DNA of 53,576 nt, taken from contig URXW01000009.1 in the NCBI GenBank assembly GCA_900551995.1, forward strand, positions 1-53,576, read 5' to 3'. Positions 6,942 to 17,305 of this stretch are shown one piece after another. Made by a program: the position numbers and the translations under genes. The DNA comes from an uncultured Eubacteriales bacterium (GTDB lineage Bacteria; Bacillota; Clostridia; Oscillospirales; Oscillospiraceae). Position 1 is the first letter of the stretch. Each line of letters opens with the position of its first letter. Below the pieces are notes generated by a model, which was given only the letters and a program-made list of their open reading frames with translations, ran no database searches and was not told where the DNA came from.

Positions 6942-7535
6942 TCACTCTCCCCCTGCCATATATCCCCCGCCTATGTCCGCTCCGTAGTCGCAGGTATACC
7001 GCCATGCCACCACGTCGCCGTCCTGCAGGGAATACCGCGAGCAGCCGTAATTGGGATACCACCCGTTCACCGCGTACATCCACCCGGAGCCTTCTCCCAC
7101 GTCGAACTCATACAGGTTTTGTATCCCCTCCACGTACACGCTGTTGTATACGGGTGTCCAGCTGGACTCCATGTGTATCTTGTTCTCCCGGCAAACCCGC
7201 TGCAGCACGTCAAAAACGCTCTCCCCCTCGTAGAACTCCACCTCCGCGGCGGGGAAAATAACGCCGTCCTCCGGCACGAGCGTCCTCTTGCTCTCCGCGC
7301 ACAGCTCCATGTTGTCCCATATCGTCTCGCAGGAGATGGAAAACGTGCATCTGCCCACGGCGTCGCCGTCCACCACCGCGTCCTGCGGCTCCACCGGCGC
7401 AGGCTTCCCCTCCGGTATCGGGTCGGTCATGTACCGATCCTTCTCCCCGCCGCCCTCCGTTGTCTGACGGCTCCCGCAGGCAGCGCAGCAAAGCATCACC
7501 GCCGCCAGCAGCAAGCATATCCCTCTCTTTTTCAT
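6942..7535 (-). CDS. DUF4430 (transcobalamin beta-domain-like) lipoprotein
   Basis: This 197-aa lipoprotein has signal peptide MKKRGICLLLAAVMLCCAAC with the lipobox cysteine at position 20. Its C-terminal half is a DUF4430 domain: SVFDVLQRVCRENKI, then GSGWMYAVNGWYPNYGCSRYSLQDGDVVAWRY in overlapping blocks. DUF4430 shares its fold with the cobalamin-covering C-terminal domain of transcobalamin and intrinsic factor. It is transcribed divergently from the cobalamin-riboswitch operon, which encodes another DUF4430 protein. A role in surface corrinoid binding is therefore likely but unproven. The start at 7535 is set by the signal peptide; upstream in-frame codons would destroy it. Confidence 0.85.
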   Translation of the reverse strand: MKKRGICLLLAAVMLCCAACGSRQTTEGGGEKDRYMTDPIPEGKPAPVEPQDAVVDGDAVGRCTFSISCETIWDNMELCAESKRTLVPEDGVIFPAAEVEFYEGESVFDVLQRVCRENKIHMESSWTPVYNSVYVEGIQNLYEFDVGEGSGWMYAVNGWYPNYGCSRYSLQDGDVVAWRYTCDYGADIGGGYMAGGE

Positions 7536-7578
7536 GTGACAAACCTCCCCATCACTCTCACCGCCGTCCATTTCTCCC

Positions 7579-7652
7579 GTCATTCCGAGGCAGCCCGCAG
7601 GCTGGCGTGGGAATCCGTTCCCCCGTCCCCGCGCCCGCAGGCGCGGTTTCCC
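7579..7652 (+). repeat. Diverged REP-like hairpin repeat
   Basis: 'gtcattccgaggcagcccgc' and its continuation to GGAATCC form a stem with a CAGCCCGCAGGCTG core, followed by a GCGCCCGCAGGCGC hairpin. The trailing segment closely matches that of the repeat at 22861. It lies in the leader of the DUF4430 lipoprotein gene. Confidence 0.6.
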
Positions 7653-7654
7653 CT

Positions 7655-7683
7655 ATTTTAATGGACATCCCGTCGGAAATCAA
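7655..7683 (-). promoter_or_regulatory. Promoter for the DUF4430 lipoprotein gene
   Basis: On the minus strand TTGATT, 17 nt, TAAAAT. Its -35 is only 11 nt from the -35 of the divergent riboswitch operon, so one regulator could act on both. Confidence 0.5.
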
Positions 7684-7694
7684 CCCCCGTCATA

Positions 7695-7723
7695 TTGACA
7701 AAGCATCATTTCCCCTATATAAT
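7695..7723 (+). promoter_or_regulatory. Consensus sigma-A promoter of the cobalamin-riboswitch operon
   Basis: TTGACA, exactly 17 nt, TATAAT: a perfect match to consensus. Transcription would start near 7730, giving a leader of about 515 nt. Such a strong promoter fits control by premature termination. Confidence 0.92.
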
Positions 7724-7744
7724 TATAACGTAAAATTGAATATT

Positions 7745-7945
7745 CAGGTTCTGTGATGTCGTGTGGCTGCCGCCGTAAAGACCGATTCCGGTCAGGCGGC
7801 AGTTCAAAAGGAATTGGGTGATACCCTCTGCGAACGGCACTGTGAACGCAAGGAAGTGACCAAAGCGGCGAAGCCGTGGCGAACAGCATCCATTGGGGCG
7901 CAAGCTCCGAGAAGGTAGGTCATGTACGGGAGACGTCAGTCTCGC
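7745..7945 (+). promoter_or_regulatory. Cobalamin riboswitch aptamer
   Basis: The stretch matches the B12-riboswitch (RF00174 class) core in order. A 5' strand TGATGTC (7755-7761) pairs with GACGTCA near 7932. Then come 'ttcaaaaggaattgggtgat' (the UUAAAAGGGAA..GGUG block), CGGCACTGTGAA (the CCGCnACUGU block), and CCATTGG with a GCAA-capped hairpin leading into GAGAAGG (the CCACUGG..GGGAAGG block). TACGGGAGAC follows in place of AGUCAGGAGACC. An intrinsic terminator about 80 nt downstream makes a transcription-termination expression platform. Ligand preference (AdoCbl, MeCbl or HyCbl) is not clear by eye. Confidence 0.88.
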
Positions 7946-8026
7946 GGCGTTAGGGCAGGAGAATTGCACGAAGGAGAAGCTGTGAGTGTAGCGGGCGTTC
8001 TCTCCGTGTGCAGGAAAGTCATCGTG

Positions 8027-8058
8027 CGCTGCTTTTATGGATAAAAGCAGCGTTTTTT
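8027..8058 (+). terminator. Riboswitch terminator (first of three hairpins)
   Basis: A 12-bp perfect stem CGCTGCTTTTAT / ATAAAAGCAGCG is followed by T6. The T6 tract itself lies in a second inverted repeat (CGTTTTTTCC / GGAAAAAACG), which also makes a terminator on the minus strand. Confidence 0.9.
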
Positions 8059-8074
8059 CCGGGAAAAAACGTAC

Positions 8075-8106
8075 CGCTTGTCCCTCCGGGGACGGGCGTT
8101 TTGTTT
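8075..8106 (+). terminator. Second terminator hairpin in the riboswitch leader
   Basis: The 10-bp stem CGCTTGTCCC / GGGACGGGCG (two G-T pairs) with a TCCG loop is followed by TTTTGTTTT. Confidence 0.7.
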
Positions 8107-8141
8107 TGTATACCGGCGCGGCATAAGCCGTGTTTCCCACG

Positions 8142-8182
8142 AGCCGGGAGAGGTACACCGACCTCTCCCGGCTTCTTCCTTT
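8142..8182 (+). terminator. Third stable hairpin in the riboswitch leader
   Basis: A 13-bp perfect stem AGCCGGGAGAGGT / ACCTCTCCCGGCT is followed by the pyrimidine tail TCTTCCTTT. It lies about 60 nt before the first start codon. Confidence 0.6.
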
Positions 8183-8244
8183 CCCCGGCACCATGTTATC
8201 CTGCTATTTCAAATAGAGATCAACAGAAAGAAGGAGAAAAGAGA

Positions 8245-11200
8245 ATGAAAAAACGTGTACTATCTCTGCTGCTGGCGGTAGTCATGCTGTGGAGCCTGCT
8301 GCCCACGGCGGTGTTCGCCGCAGACGGTGAGCTGTCGGGTGACGGCTCATCGGACGATCCCTACCGGATCGCCGACGCGGCGGATCTGCTGGCATTCGCC
8401 GCAAAGGTCAACGACGGCGAACATTGACCTGACCGGCAAGCCTTGGACGCCCATCGGCTCCGATGCCGCCAGCTACGAGGGTACCTTTGACGGCTGCCGC
8501 TTTACCGTCAGCGGATTGAGTATCACCGCCGACGGAAGCTGGGAGACTTATACGGTCGGCTTCTTTGGCTGTGTAGGCGGCGCCGCCATAAAAAACCTCA
8601 AGGTGGCGGGCTCCATCACCGTGACGGCAGATTGTGAAGCGTGTCCGTGTGTGGGCGGTATCGCCGCGCTTGTCTCCAGCGATTCCTCCTTTGAGAACTG
8701 CAAAAGCGCGGTAAATATCACCGTAAACTCCAGTACCAATTATACTGGCGTGGGCGGCATCGTCGGTATGATTGAGAGCAGGGATGCTTCTTTTGCCCGC
8801 TGCACAAACTGGGGCGATATTTCCTTGGACGGCAGCGACAGCATGGGCTGCGGCGGTATCGTCGGATACAGTTCTTCTGCTATCGAAATGAATTACTGCT
8901 ACAATTATGCGAATATCGAATGCCATGACGATGGTACGTTTCTTGGCGGATTATTTGGCTATTGTGACGATGCCACCATCCTCACCGGCTGCTATTCTGC
9001 GGCTTCTGCCGAGCCGAGGAAGGAGCCAGATGGCTTGATAGGAAAGCAGTTAAGCGGTAATTCCGTAGGCGACTTGTTCGGTATCTCGAGTAATTTTCAA
9101 TTATCGCGGACACTGGTGTTCTGCGATCAATTCGGCAGCTATAAGAACCTTGGCGAGTATTATGGCGTTTTAGACTATAACTATAGTAATATACGCAACG
9201 CCGACAGCGACTATATGTCCGCCTCTGATATGGTCACCTACCTCAACGGCGACGACGGCAACATCTACCTCATCTCCGACACCGGCTACGGCGGCGGCTG
9301 GCCCATCCTCGCGTGGGAGCTGCAAGACCCGATCAAGCCCCCCGGAACTCCGGAGGAAACAGCCTACGCCAAGGCTGCCGACGCTTTTGAAAAAGCCAAA
9401 CGCGAGGCACTGAATGAATTGGAAACGGACTTCAAAAAGTACAAAAAAACCTCGTACAGTGAAGTCGGCTGGGCTTCCTTAACCAAGGTCTATAATGACG
9501 CTGTCAAATCTCTGAATGCCCTCGAACTATGCGAGTTCTCTCAGCTGCAAGGCAAAACTCCCGAAGAGATTACTGCTTACGGCGAAGAGGAAATTGCCAA
9601 GCTGTCCTCCCTCGCCGAAGCCGCCCTGCAAGAGATGAGCACCGTCCCCACAAAACAGCAGGAGGAAGCCTTTGAAAAGCAAAAAGAGGAAGCCCTGAAG
9701 GAGTTTTGGGGTGCCGGCTACAATCCCTCCCGCTATTACGCCGGATACCGCGAGCAGCTGCTCTCCCTCCATGGCGAAAGCGCGGCGGTCTGGCATGACC
9801 TGAACGCTGACGCCGAAGCGGCGATCACCAAAGCCTTCGCCAAGCTGTCCGCCACGTTTCAGGAGGGACAGAACGCTCTGACTGCCTGCACCAACGAAGC
9901 CGCGCTGGAAAAAACGCTGGCAAACTACGAAGCCAATCTCAAAGCCGTGGTAGATGACGCACGGGCAGCCCTCCAGTTCGCCGATAACGGTGTCAAAGCT
10001 GCCGCCAAGTGGGACGGCGCCTCTGTCAAGCAGCCCTCCGGCAGCGGCACGGCGAGCAGCCCCTACAAGATCGGCACGGCGGCGGAGCTGTCGTGGTTCG
10101 CCCAGCAGGTCAACAGCGGCAAGCGCAGTGCCTGCGCCGTGCTGACGGCGGACATTGACCTCAACGGCGAGCCTTGGACGCCCATCGCCAACAAGGGCTT
10201 GAACAACGGCTACACCGGCACCTTTGACGGAAAGAACCACATCATCCACGGTCTGTATCTCACCGCCTCCGACGCGAACCAGCGTCTCGGTCTGTTCGGC
10301 ACCGTCGACCGCAGCGGCGTGGTGAAAAATCTGAACGCCGCCGGCACCGCCCTCATTTCTAACGGTGCGGGCACGGGACTGATCGCCGGCGTCAGCAGCG
10401 GCACCATTTACAACTGCGGCGCGTCCGTATTCCTGCGCGCTGACGAAAATGCCCCGACCACCGCCAACTCCGCCGCCTACGCGGGCGGCATCGTCGGCAA
10501 GGTGTCGGAGGGCTACGTGGAAAACTGCCGCACATGGGGTCTCTTTGCCGCCTTTGAACGCTGCGCCGTCCTCTCCAGGCTGGGCGGCGTCGTGGGCGCG
10601 CTGGACTGCTACGCGGAGAACGCCGGCGGCATGGTACGCTATTGCCGGAACAGCATCGCTCTGGAAAGCTGCACACTGAATACGTACAAAATCGGCGAAA
10701 TCAGCGTCACCGGCTCCGCCATCGGCGGCATCGTTGGCTCTGTCAGCACCATCGGCAAGGTGCGCGAGTGTGTGAACGACGCCCCCGTCACCGGCGAGAG
10801 CAACATCGGCGGCATCGTGGGCGCGGCGTCCCCCAATAAGGGCGGCATCATCTCCATCGCCTACGTGGAGAACAACGGCGCGGTGACCGGCGGCAGCAAG
10901 CCCAACCGTGCCGGCGGCACCGGCGGCATCATCGGCAGTGCCGGCAGCACAGCGTCCTCCGGCGGCACCAGCCAGCCCGTGGGCGACTTCTCTCTGGAGC
11001 ACGCCTACAACACCGGCAAAGTGACCTCCCCCGGCGGCTGCGGCGGCATCATCGGTGAATGGATCAACGGTACCGCCTCCCACGCCCAGAGCCAAACGGG
11101 CTGCGCCGCCTATCTGTGGGGCACTGCGGTGATGGCAAGCATCACCAGCGCGGACACCGCCGTGGTGGACGCCCTCACCTCCCCCGTCCGCGCAGACGGC

Positions 11201-14200
11201 GGCACGCCGGAGAAGCTCTCCGCCTCGCAGGAGCTGATGTCTGAGCTGATCCGCTTCGACCCGAAGGACAAAAAATACACCGCCTACGGCGACCAAAGCC
11301 CCCTGTACAACGCCGCCGTCATGCAGTGCGTCCGCGATGTGGAAACCTCGTCGGACGCTGCCGCCGCACTGGAGGCTGGCCGCAAGACGCTGGCAGCCGT
11401 GCCCACCCAGCTGGACGCGGAGAGATCCAAGCTGCTGGCGGATATGCGGTCTTACGCCGCCGCGCACATTTACGACACCGCCGGGCAGGAGTCCGTGACC
11501 GCCCTGCTGACCGAAGCGGAGACCGCCATCGCCTCCGCATCCTCCGTGAAGGCGGTCAATGACCTCCGGCAGTCCTATCTGGGCACGGAGAACATCGACG
11601 GCAAGCTGCCTCAGATCACCCCCTACCCCGTGAAGGCCGCCAACGAGCTTTATAACAAATACATCGTTGATAAGAACTACTCCCAGGAAGACGCGGCAAG
11701 GGTGCTCCGCGCCTACGAGGGCTGGCGCGCCAAGCTGAATGGCGCGGCGGACCTTGACGCGGTGGAAGCCGTGTACGCCGACGCCCGGAAAGCCATGGAC
11801 GCCTTGACCAAGGAGCTGCCCCAGGGGGAGAGTGCCCCGGACTTGACCGCTGCCGCCGCCGATGCCCTGGCCTTAGCGCGGCAGGAGGTTCTCGACGAGC
11901 TCTCCGCGCTGAAGGACGACTGCCTCGCCAAGCTGAACCGGCAGGTGGAGGCCGCCGGCGACCTGTCCGGTGACTGGCAGAGCCGTCTGTCCGCCGTCCT
12001 GACCGCCGCCGAGCGGGAGCTGCAAGCGGCAGCAGTGCCGCAGCTGGACGATGTCACCGACTACGCCCTGCTGAACGAGCTCCTGTCCGCCGGCAAAGCC
12101 CAGCTGGACGCATCGTTCCGCAGTGCCTCTGACCAGCTGACCGCCATGCTGCTCTCCGCCGCCAACAAAGGCGCTTGGGACGGTACCTCTGCCAAGCAGC
12201 CCTCCGGCAGCGGCACAGAGACCGACCCCTACAAGATCGGCACGGCGGCGGAGCTGTCATGGCTGCGCGATACCGTCAACGCCAACACCGGCTCCACATA
12301 TTCCCACCATGCGGTTTTGACCGCCGACATCGACCTTGGCTACCGGCCTTGGACGCCCATAGGCACAAACAAGGACAGCACCTACCAGGGCGGCTTCCGC
12401 TGCACCCTTAACGGAAACGGCCATACGGTCTCCGGTCTGTCCGTCACCGAGCCCATCGATGGTCGTACCGGCTATGCCTCGACCACCTGCGGCTATGCTG
12501 GGCTGTTCGGCTACACCTCCTCCGCCGTCATCAAGGATCTGACGGTGGAGGGTGAGATCGCCCTTACCGGTGCCACGACGGTGTACGTTGGCGGCATCGC
12601 CGGCAGCTTCCACGGCACCATGGAAAACTGCGTCTCCCGTGTGCATATCTCCGTCGCGCTCACCGGCAGCTATCGTAACTCGTCGGCAGTCGGCGGACTC
12701 GTGGGAAGGCTCCGCGGCACCGCGCTGACAGGCTGCCGCTTCGAGGGTGCCGCGCAGGTCAACAGCGGCGCAGGCACCAACTATCTGGAGGGTGGTCTGG
12801 GCGGTATTGCCGGCGTATGCGATTCCTCCGCCGCGCTGACCCGCTGCGTCAACACCGGTGCCGTCACGGTGGATAAAGCCACCGGCGTGGGTGGCATTCT
12901 GGGGCGCACCGACGGCGGTACCATAACGCTGATGGAGTGCAGCAACAGCGGCCACATCTCCAACGATACCGCCGCCGTTCTCAGCAGCGGCGAAAAGCCC
13001 AAGGGCGGTACCGGCGGCATCCTCGGCGTGGGCAAGAGCGGCAACGTGTCCATCTCCCTCTGCTACAACACCGGCACCGTCTCCGGCACCACCATCGTCG
13101 GCGGCATCCTCGGCGGCGAGGCGGGAGATTATGGCTCATCTATCTCCAATGGCAACCCCTCTCTCACCGTGGAAAACTGCTATAACGCGGGACTTCTCGA
13201 CGTGGGCAGCAGAACCAACCGCATCGGCTCTCTGGTGGGCTTCCCCATTGCCGGACAGTACCGTGACGGTCTTTACGTCCTCGGCAGCAGCTCCCGTCAG
13301 GCGAAGGGCTGGTTCAGCTCTCAGGGCGAGTGCATCACCGTTCTGGACACACTGACGGCGGCGGCGATAAACCGCACCGGCGACATGGTGGACAGCATCG
13401 CCCGGCTGAACAGCGGCTGCCCCCTGTTTATGTGGCAGCTGGAGGAAACGGCAAGCCGCAGCGCGGTGATCGCCTATCTCCGCAGCTACTATACCGACAA
13501 CGTCCGCACAGCCGCCACACCCGCCCAGCGGGACGCGCTGGAGACCCAACTGTCCGAGACGGAAGCCGTTATCAACGCTCCCGCCTCTAAAGCCCCGGCT
13601 ATCGTGGAAGCCTACGAGACCATGCTCTCCGCCATGAACGCCGACACGCTGGTGCAGGCGGCGAAGGACGAGGCGAAAGCCGAGCTGAACAGGCTGAAGG
13701 AGGACAGTGCCAAGACCTACCCCGCCATCAAGGACAAGCTGAACGCCCTTCTGGACGACCGGCTTGCCGCGCTGGACAAGTGCAAGACCGGTGCCGAGGT
13801 GCAGAGCTGCGTGGACGCCTTCGCCGCCGGCGTGGTGGACCTTCTCATCGACGACGCGGCGGGTGCCAGGCTGAAGGAGCTGGAGACCAAGCTCAAGACC
13901 ATCGAATCGGCATACAACGCTCTGGACAAGACACGGCAGTCCCTTGTGACGAAATACGGCAAGCTGGCTGGTATGCAGCAGCTGTACAAGCAGTACACGG
14001 AAAACCTTGAAGCCCTGAAAAAGTGGTACGACGAGGACTGCAAGCGATACGACTACATCAAAAAGACGGTGGAAAAGCTGTACAACGGTGCTGTGACGCA
14101 GCTGGGCGAGTGCACCGACAAGGCCGCCATGGACGCGGTGATGAACGGCTACGTGGTGGATATTGCGGAAGCTCTGACCGGCGACATCGCCTACAAGCCC

Positions 14201-15106
14201 GGCAAGACCCCCGCCTCCGCACTGAAGAATCTGGAAACGCGCATCAAGAACGCCCGCACGGCGTACAACAGCCTCACAGCGGAGCAGAAGCAGCTCTTTG
14301 ACAAGGATCTGCTTGCATCACTGCAAGGTGCGGAATCGTTGCTCTCCGCCTACAACAGCGGCATCTCCTCTCTAAGCTCCCGTCTCCAGCAGGATAAAAA
14401 GGCGTACCCCGACCTGTCGGACAAGCTGGAGCGTCTGGCGAGCCGCGCCCGCAACGCCATGGGCAGCAGTGTGGACACCTCCGGCATCCTTTCCGCGCTG
14501 GATCGCTACGCCGCCTCCGTGGTGGACGCGCTGATCGACGACATCGGCTACGTGCCGGACGTTATGTCCGAATCCGATGCGGCGGTGCTCCGCGGCAAGA
14601 TCTCCCGGGCGCAGTCGGCGTACAACGCCCTGACCGCCGCGCAGAAAAAGCTGGTCAAGGGCGTCACCGCACTGGAAACCGCTGCGGCACGTATGGCGGC
14701 CTACGAGGAAAACTACAAGGCGGCGCAGAGGGTCGTGGAGCTCATCAAAGCCATCGGCACCGTCACCAAGGACAGCTATGACGCCATCAAGCGCGCCACC
14801 GACGCCTATAACGCGCTGACCCCCGTGCAGAAGGCTCTGGTGCCCCAGTGGGCGATCGATCTTCTGGAGGAGGCGACCGCCAAGTACAAGGAGCTGACGG
14901 CGGCGGACGATACCGCCTCGGCGGAGCAGCCTGCGGAGCTGCCTCTGGACGACCTGCGGACAGAAGAGGCTGCAAAGCCTGACCGCCCCTTCGACTGGAC
15001 GATCGTCTGGATGGGCGCGGGCATTCTGGCGGCACTGGGCATCATCGTGCTGCTGTGGAAGTGGTTCTCCGCTACAAAGCAGACCCGCCGCAGAAACGAC
15101 GAATAA
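8245..15106 (+). CDS. Giant GLUG-repeat surface protein, reading frame broken near codon 61
   Basis: An AAGGAG-preceded ATG at 8245 begins a signal peptide (KKRVLSLLLAVVMLWSLL..FAADGE). It leads into a module reading SSDDPYRIADAADLLAF and then hits TGA at 8425. The rest continues in the +1 frame from NIDLTGKPWTPIG to 15106, about 2,230 residues; that frame is open from a GTG at 8327. Three beta-helix regions with GLUG-like motifs (GGIVG..NC.N.G) each start with a PY.I.TA.EL..DIDL..PWTPI entry module, near 8340, 10020 and 12190. Between and after them lie long helical repeats (AYNALT..QK.LV). The C-terminus is a membrane segment (WMGAGILAALGIIVLLWKW) with a basic tail. It is probably a wall- or membrane-anchored adhesin or scaffold. 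As assembled, the signal peptide is uncoupled from the body. Confidence 0.75.
10009..10188 (+). repeat. Internal direct repeat, copy A (entry module of the second GLUG region)
   Basis: It encodes WDG.S.KQPSGSGT..PYKIGTAAELSW....DIDL..PWTPI. At DNA level it is largely identical to 12175-12362, including CAGCCCTCCGGCAGCGGCAC and CCCTACAAGATCGGCACGGC. Confidence 0.8.
12175..12362 (+). repeat. Internal direct repeat, copy B (entry module of the third GLUG region)
   Basis: Partner of 10009-10188, about 2.17 kb apart and in the same frame. Recombination between the copies would delete one GLUG domain in frame. Confidence 0.8.
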
Positions 15107-15175
15107 CCTCGCCCGGAGGGGGAGACTTCTATGGTCTCTCCCTTCGAGCGGCGTTCTGAACCAAGGAGAAAATCA

Positions 15176-17293
15176 ATGAAAAAGAGAACGATACGTCTCC
15201 TGCGCGGCGGTCTGTGGCTGCTGCTGTGCGCCGCGCTGACGCTATGCGCGCTGTCACTGCGCTCAGAGGCCCCGCCCCGCGAGGACGTGGACGCCGCCTC
15301 CCGTATGCTGGTGTCCTCCTCGGAGCTTCTCTACGACGCGGACAGCACCTCCCAGATCGACAGCTCCTCTCTCAGCGGGGAAGCGGAGGAGCCGCCCCCG
15401 CCGGAGCAGCCGGAGCCGCCCCAGGAGACGCCCCCGGAGCAGACGGACGCTCCCGCTGAGGCACCGCCCCAGGACGTGCCCTCGGACGACAGCGGCATCG
15501 GCGACCTTATGGACATCGGCAGCAGCGGCGGCGGCTCCGGCGGTCAGCTGCCCGCCCGCCGCCCCGGCGAGGCACAGGGCAGTGCCGAGGTCGGCGACCC
15601 GGATCGCTACTTCGAGACCAGCATCATCGACGGCGACGTGGTGGACTACGAACGCTACACCTTCACCATCCGCCATCTGAAGCCGGAGCTTCAGGTGCTG
15701 GGGCTCACCGTCACCCTGAACGGTCAGTCCCTCGACTATAAAGCGTCCTCCTCCAGCGTGCTCCTGAAGCTCGCCGAGGGTGCCAACTCCATCGTGGTTC
15801 GCGCCTTTTACAGCGACGGCACAAACACCGTCACAGCGTCTCAGGGCTACACGGTCTACTACGGCGCAGGCGGTGAGGTGGTCATTATCGCCGTCCGCGA
15901 CAGCGACGGCGTATCCCTTGCGGATCTCCGCACCACGTCGGACAGCACCCTCTCCTTCACCGCCTACGGTCTGAAGGACGGAAGTAAGCTCCGCGCCTCC
16001 GTCCGCTTCAACGGCAAGACCGTCACCGGCAGCGGCGACCGCTTCTCCGCAACGCTGGAATACGGTGTCAACACCTTCGAGATCAGTGCCGGCGGCAGAA
16101 ACGACACCGTCACCGCCCGCTACACTGTCGAATACAAGGAGGACGGCTTCAAGATCACCAACAGCTTCAACGGCACCGTCATCGACAATACCACCAGCCA
16201 GCCCTCCCACATTGCCGAGGAGCTCCCCGTCTATCTGGACACTGAGTCCTTCCGCTTCCGCTTCTATCTCAATCAGGAGACGGGCAGGGAGCAGCTGCGG
16301 CAGGTGCGCTACAACAACAAGCCCCTGTCCCCCGACGGCGACGGCTGGTACACGGCGACGCTGGACACCCGGCGACCCGCGTACCTGTCGCTGCACTATA
16401 CCAACGCGGACGGTACGGACCTTGTCTACAAGTGGCTGGTGCGCTTCCACCGGAACGCAGAGGCGACGCCGGAGGAGAAAAAGCCCGTCATCAACGCCTC
16501 CATCGAGGTGGGCAGCACCGTGATCGGTCTGGAAAACGGTCTTGTTCTGAAAAGCCCGGATGTCATCACGATCATCAACTCCGTCAGCTCCGGCGGCGAG
16601 CAGCTCTACCTGAACAACTACCGCGTCTGGGTCAACGAGCAGGAGATCTACTCCCCCTGCAGCCAGACGGGCAGCTCCTTCGGCTACGAAACGTACCTCT
16701 CCAACGAGGGAGCCAACACCATCACCATCTCCGCCACGGACGCGGACGGATACGCGGTCAAGCAAAGCTGGACGGTGTACTATGAGAAGGGCGACGTGAC
16801 CGTCACCATTAGCGTAGAGGCGACTACCGTAGGTCTTGGCTATCTGGTGCCCCCCACGGACGTAACGGTTCCCGGCGGCACGGATCTCCTGACCATGGTG
16901 ACGCAGCTGCTGTCGGACAACGGCTTCTCCCCCTCCGTCAGCAGCAACTATCTCGCCGCCATACAGAGGCCCGGCATCTGCGACGGCTTCTACATTGACG
17001 AGGAGCTGATGGAGCTGATCGTGAGCGACGAAATGGACGACTTCGGCGCAGGCCTTGACCCCCAGCCCGCGTCCATGGACAGTCTGGGTGAATTTGACTT
17101 TTACCGCTGGTCGGGCTGGATGTATTCCTACAACGGACGCTATCCCGGCTACAGCATGAGTGCCTGCAAGCCGCAGGACGGCGCAGAGATACGCCTGCGC
17201 TTCACGCTGGCGTTGGGCAAGGACATCGGCGGCTTCAATGCCGACGCCGGCGTCTACGGTGCCTCCAGCGGCAACTATTATAGAGAATGGTGA
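15176..17293 (+). CDS. Membrane-anchored multidomain protein with C-terminal DUF4430 domain
   Basis: This 705-aa protein has an N-terminal signal anchor (RLLRGGLWLLLCAALTLCALSL). A Pro/Glu-rich stalk follows (PPPPEQPEPPQETPPEQ), then a Gly/Ser linker and several beta-sandwich modules of cadherin-like/Ig type (LTVTLNGQSLDYKAS..LKLAEGANSIVV). The final ~160 residues are DUF4430: TVTISVEATTVGLGYLVPP, TDLLTMVTQLL, then WSGWMYSYNGRYPGYSMSACKPQDG in two pieces. DUF4430 is the transcobalamin beta-like fold, and with the riboswitch it suggests corrinoid binding outside the cell. The ATG at 15176 has AAGGAG and a proper signal sequence; the in-frame ATG at 15131 lacks both. Second gene of the operon. 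Confidence 0.85.
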   Translation: MKKRTIRLLRGGLWLLLCAALTLCALSLRSEAPPREDVDAASRMLVSSSELLYDADSTSQIDSSSLSGEAEEPPPPEQPEPPQETPPEQTDAPAEAPPQDVPSDDSGIGDLMDIGSSGGGSGGQLPARRPGEAQGSAEVGDPDRYFETSIIDGDVVDYERYTFTIRHLKPELQVLGLTVTLNGQSLDYKASSSSVLLKLAEGANSIVVRAFYSDGTNTVTASQGYTVYYGAGGEVVIIAVRDSDGVSLADLRTTSDSTLSFTAYGLKDGSKLRASVRFNGKTVTGSGDRFSATLEYGVNTFEISAGGRNDTVTARYTVEYKEDGFKITNSFNGTVIDNTTSQPSHIAEELPVYLDTESFRFRFYLNQETGREQLRQVRYNNKPLSPDGDGWYTATLDTRRPAYLSLHYTNADGTDLVYKWLVRFHRNAEATPEEKKPVINASIEVGSTVIGLENGLVLKSPDVITIINSVSSGGEQLYLNNYRVWVNEQEIYSPCSQTGSSFGYETYLSNEGANTITISATDADGYAVKQSWTVYYEKGDVTVTISVEATTVGLGYLVPPTDVTVPGGTDLLTMVTQLLSDNGFSPSVSSNYLAAIQRPGICDGFYIDEELMELIVSDEMDDFGAGLDPQPASMDSLGEFDFYRWSGWMYSYNGRYPGYSMSACKPQDGAEIRLRFTLALGKDIGGFNADAGVYGASSGNYYREW

Positions 17294-17305
17294 GGAGAAA
17301 ACAGT

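Noticed and set aside
7745..8030. Possible RNase P RNA, SRP RNA or group II intron piece
   Set aside because: The conserved blocks fit the cobalamin aptamer in order, and a terminator and B12-type genes follow. The GCAGGAAAGTC resemblance to RNase P is isolated.
9527..11467. 646-aa minus-strand frame within the GLUG gene
   Set aside because: It is antisense to repeat-rich coding DNA with no signals of its own.
15131..15175. Upstream ATG as the start of the DUF4430 membrane protein
   Set aside because: It would place 15 charged residues before the signal anchor, and it lacks the AAGGAG site seen at 15176.
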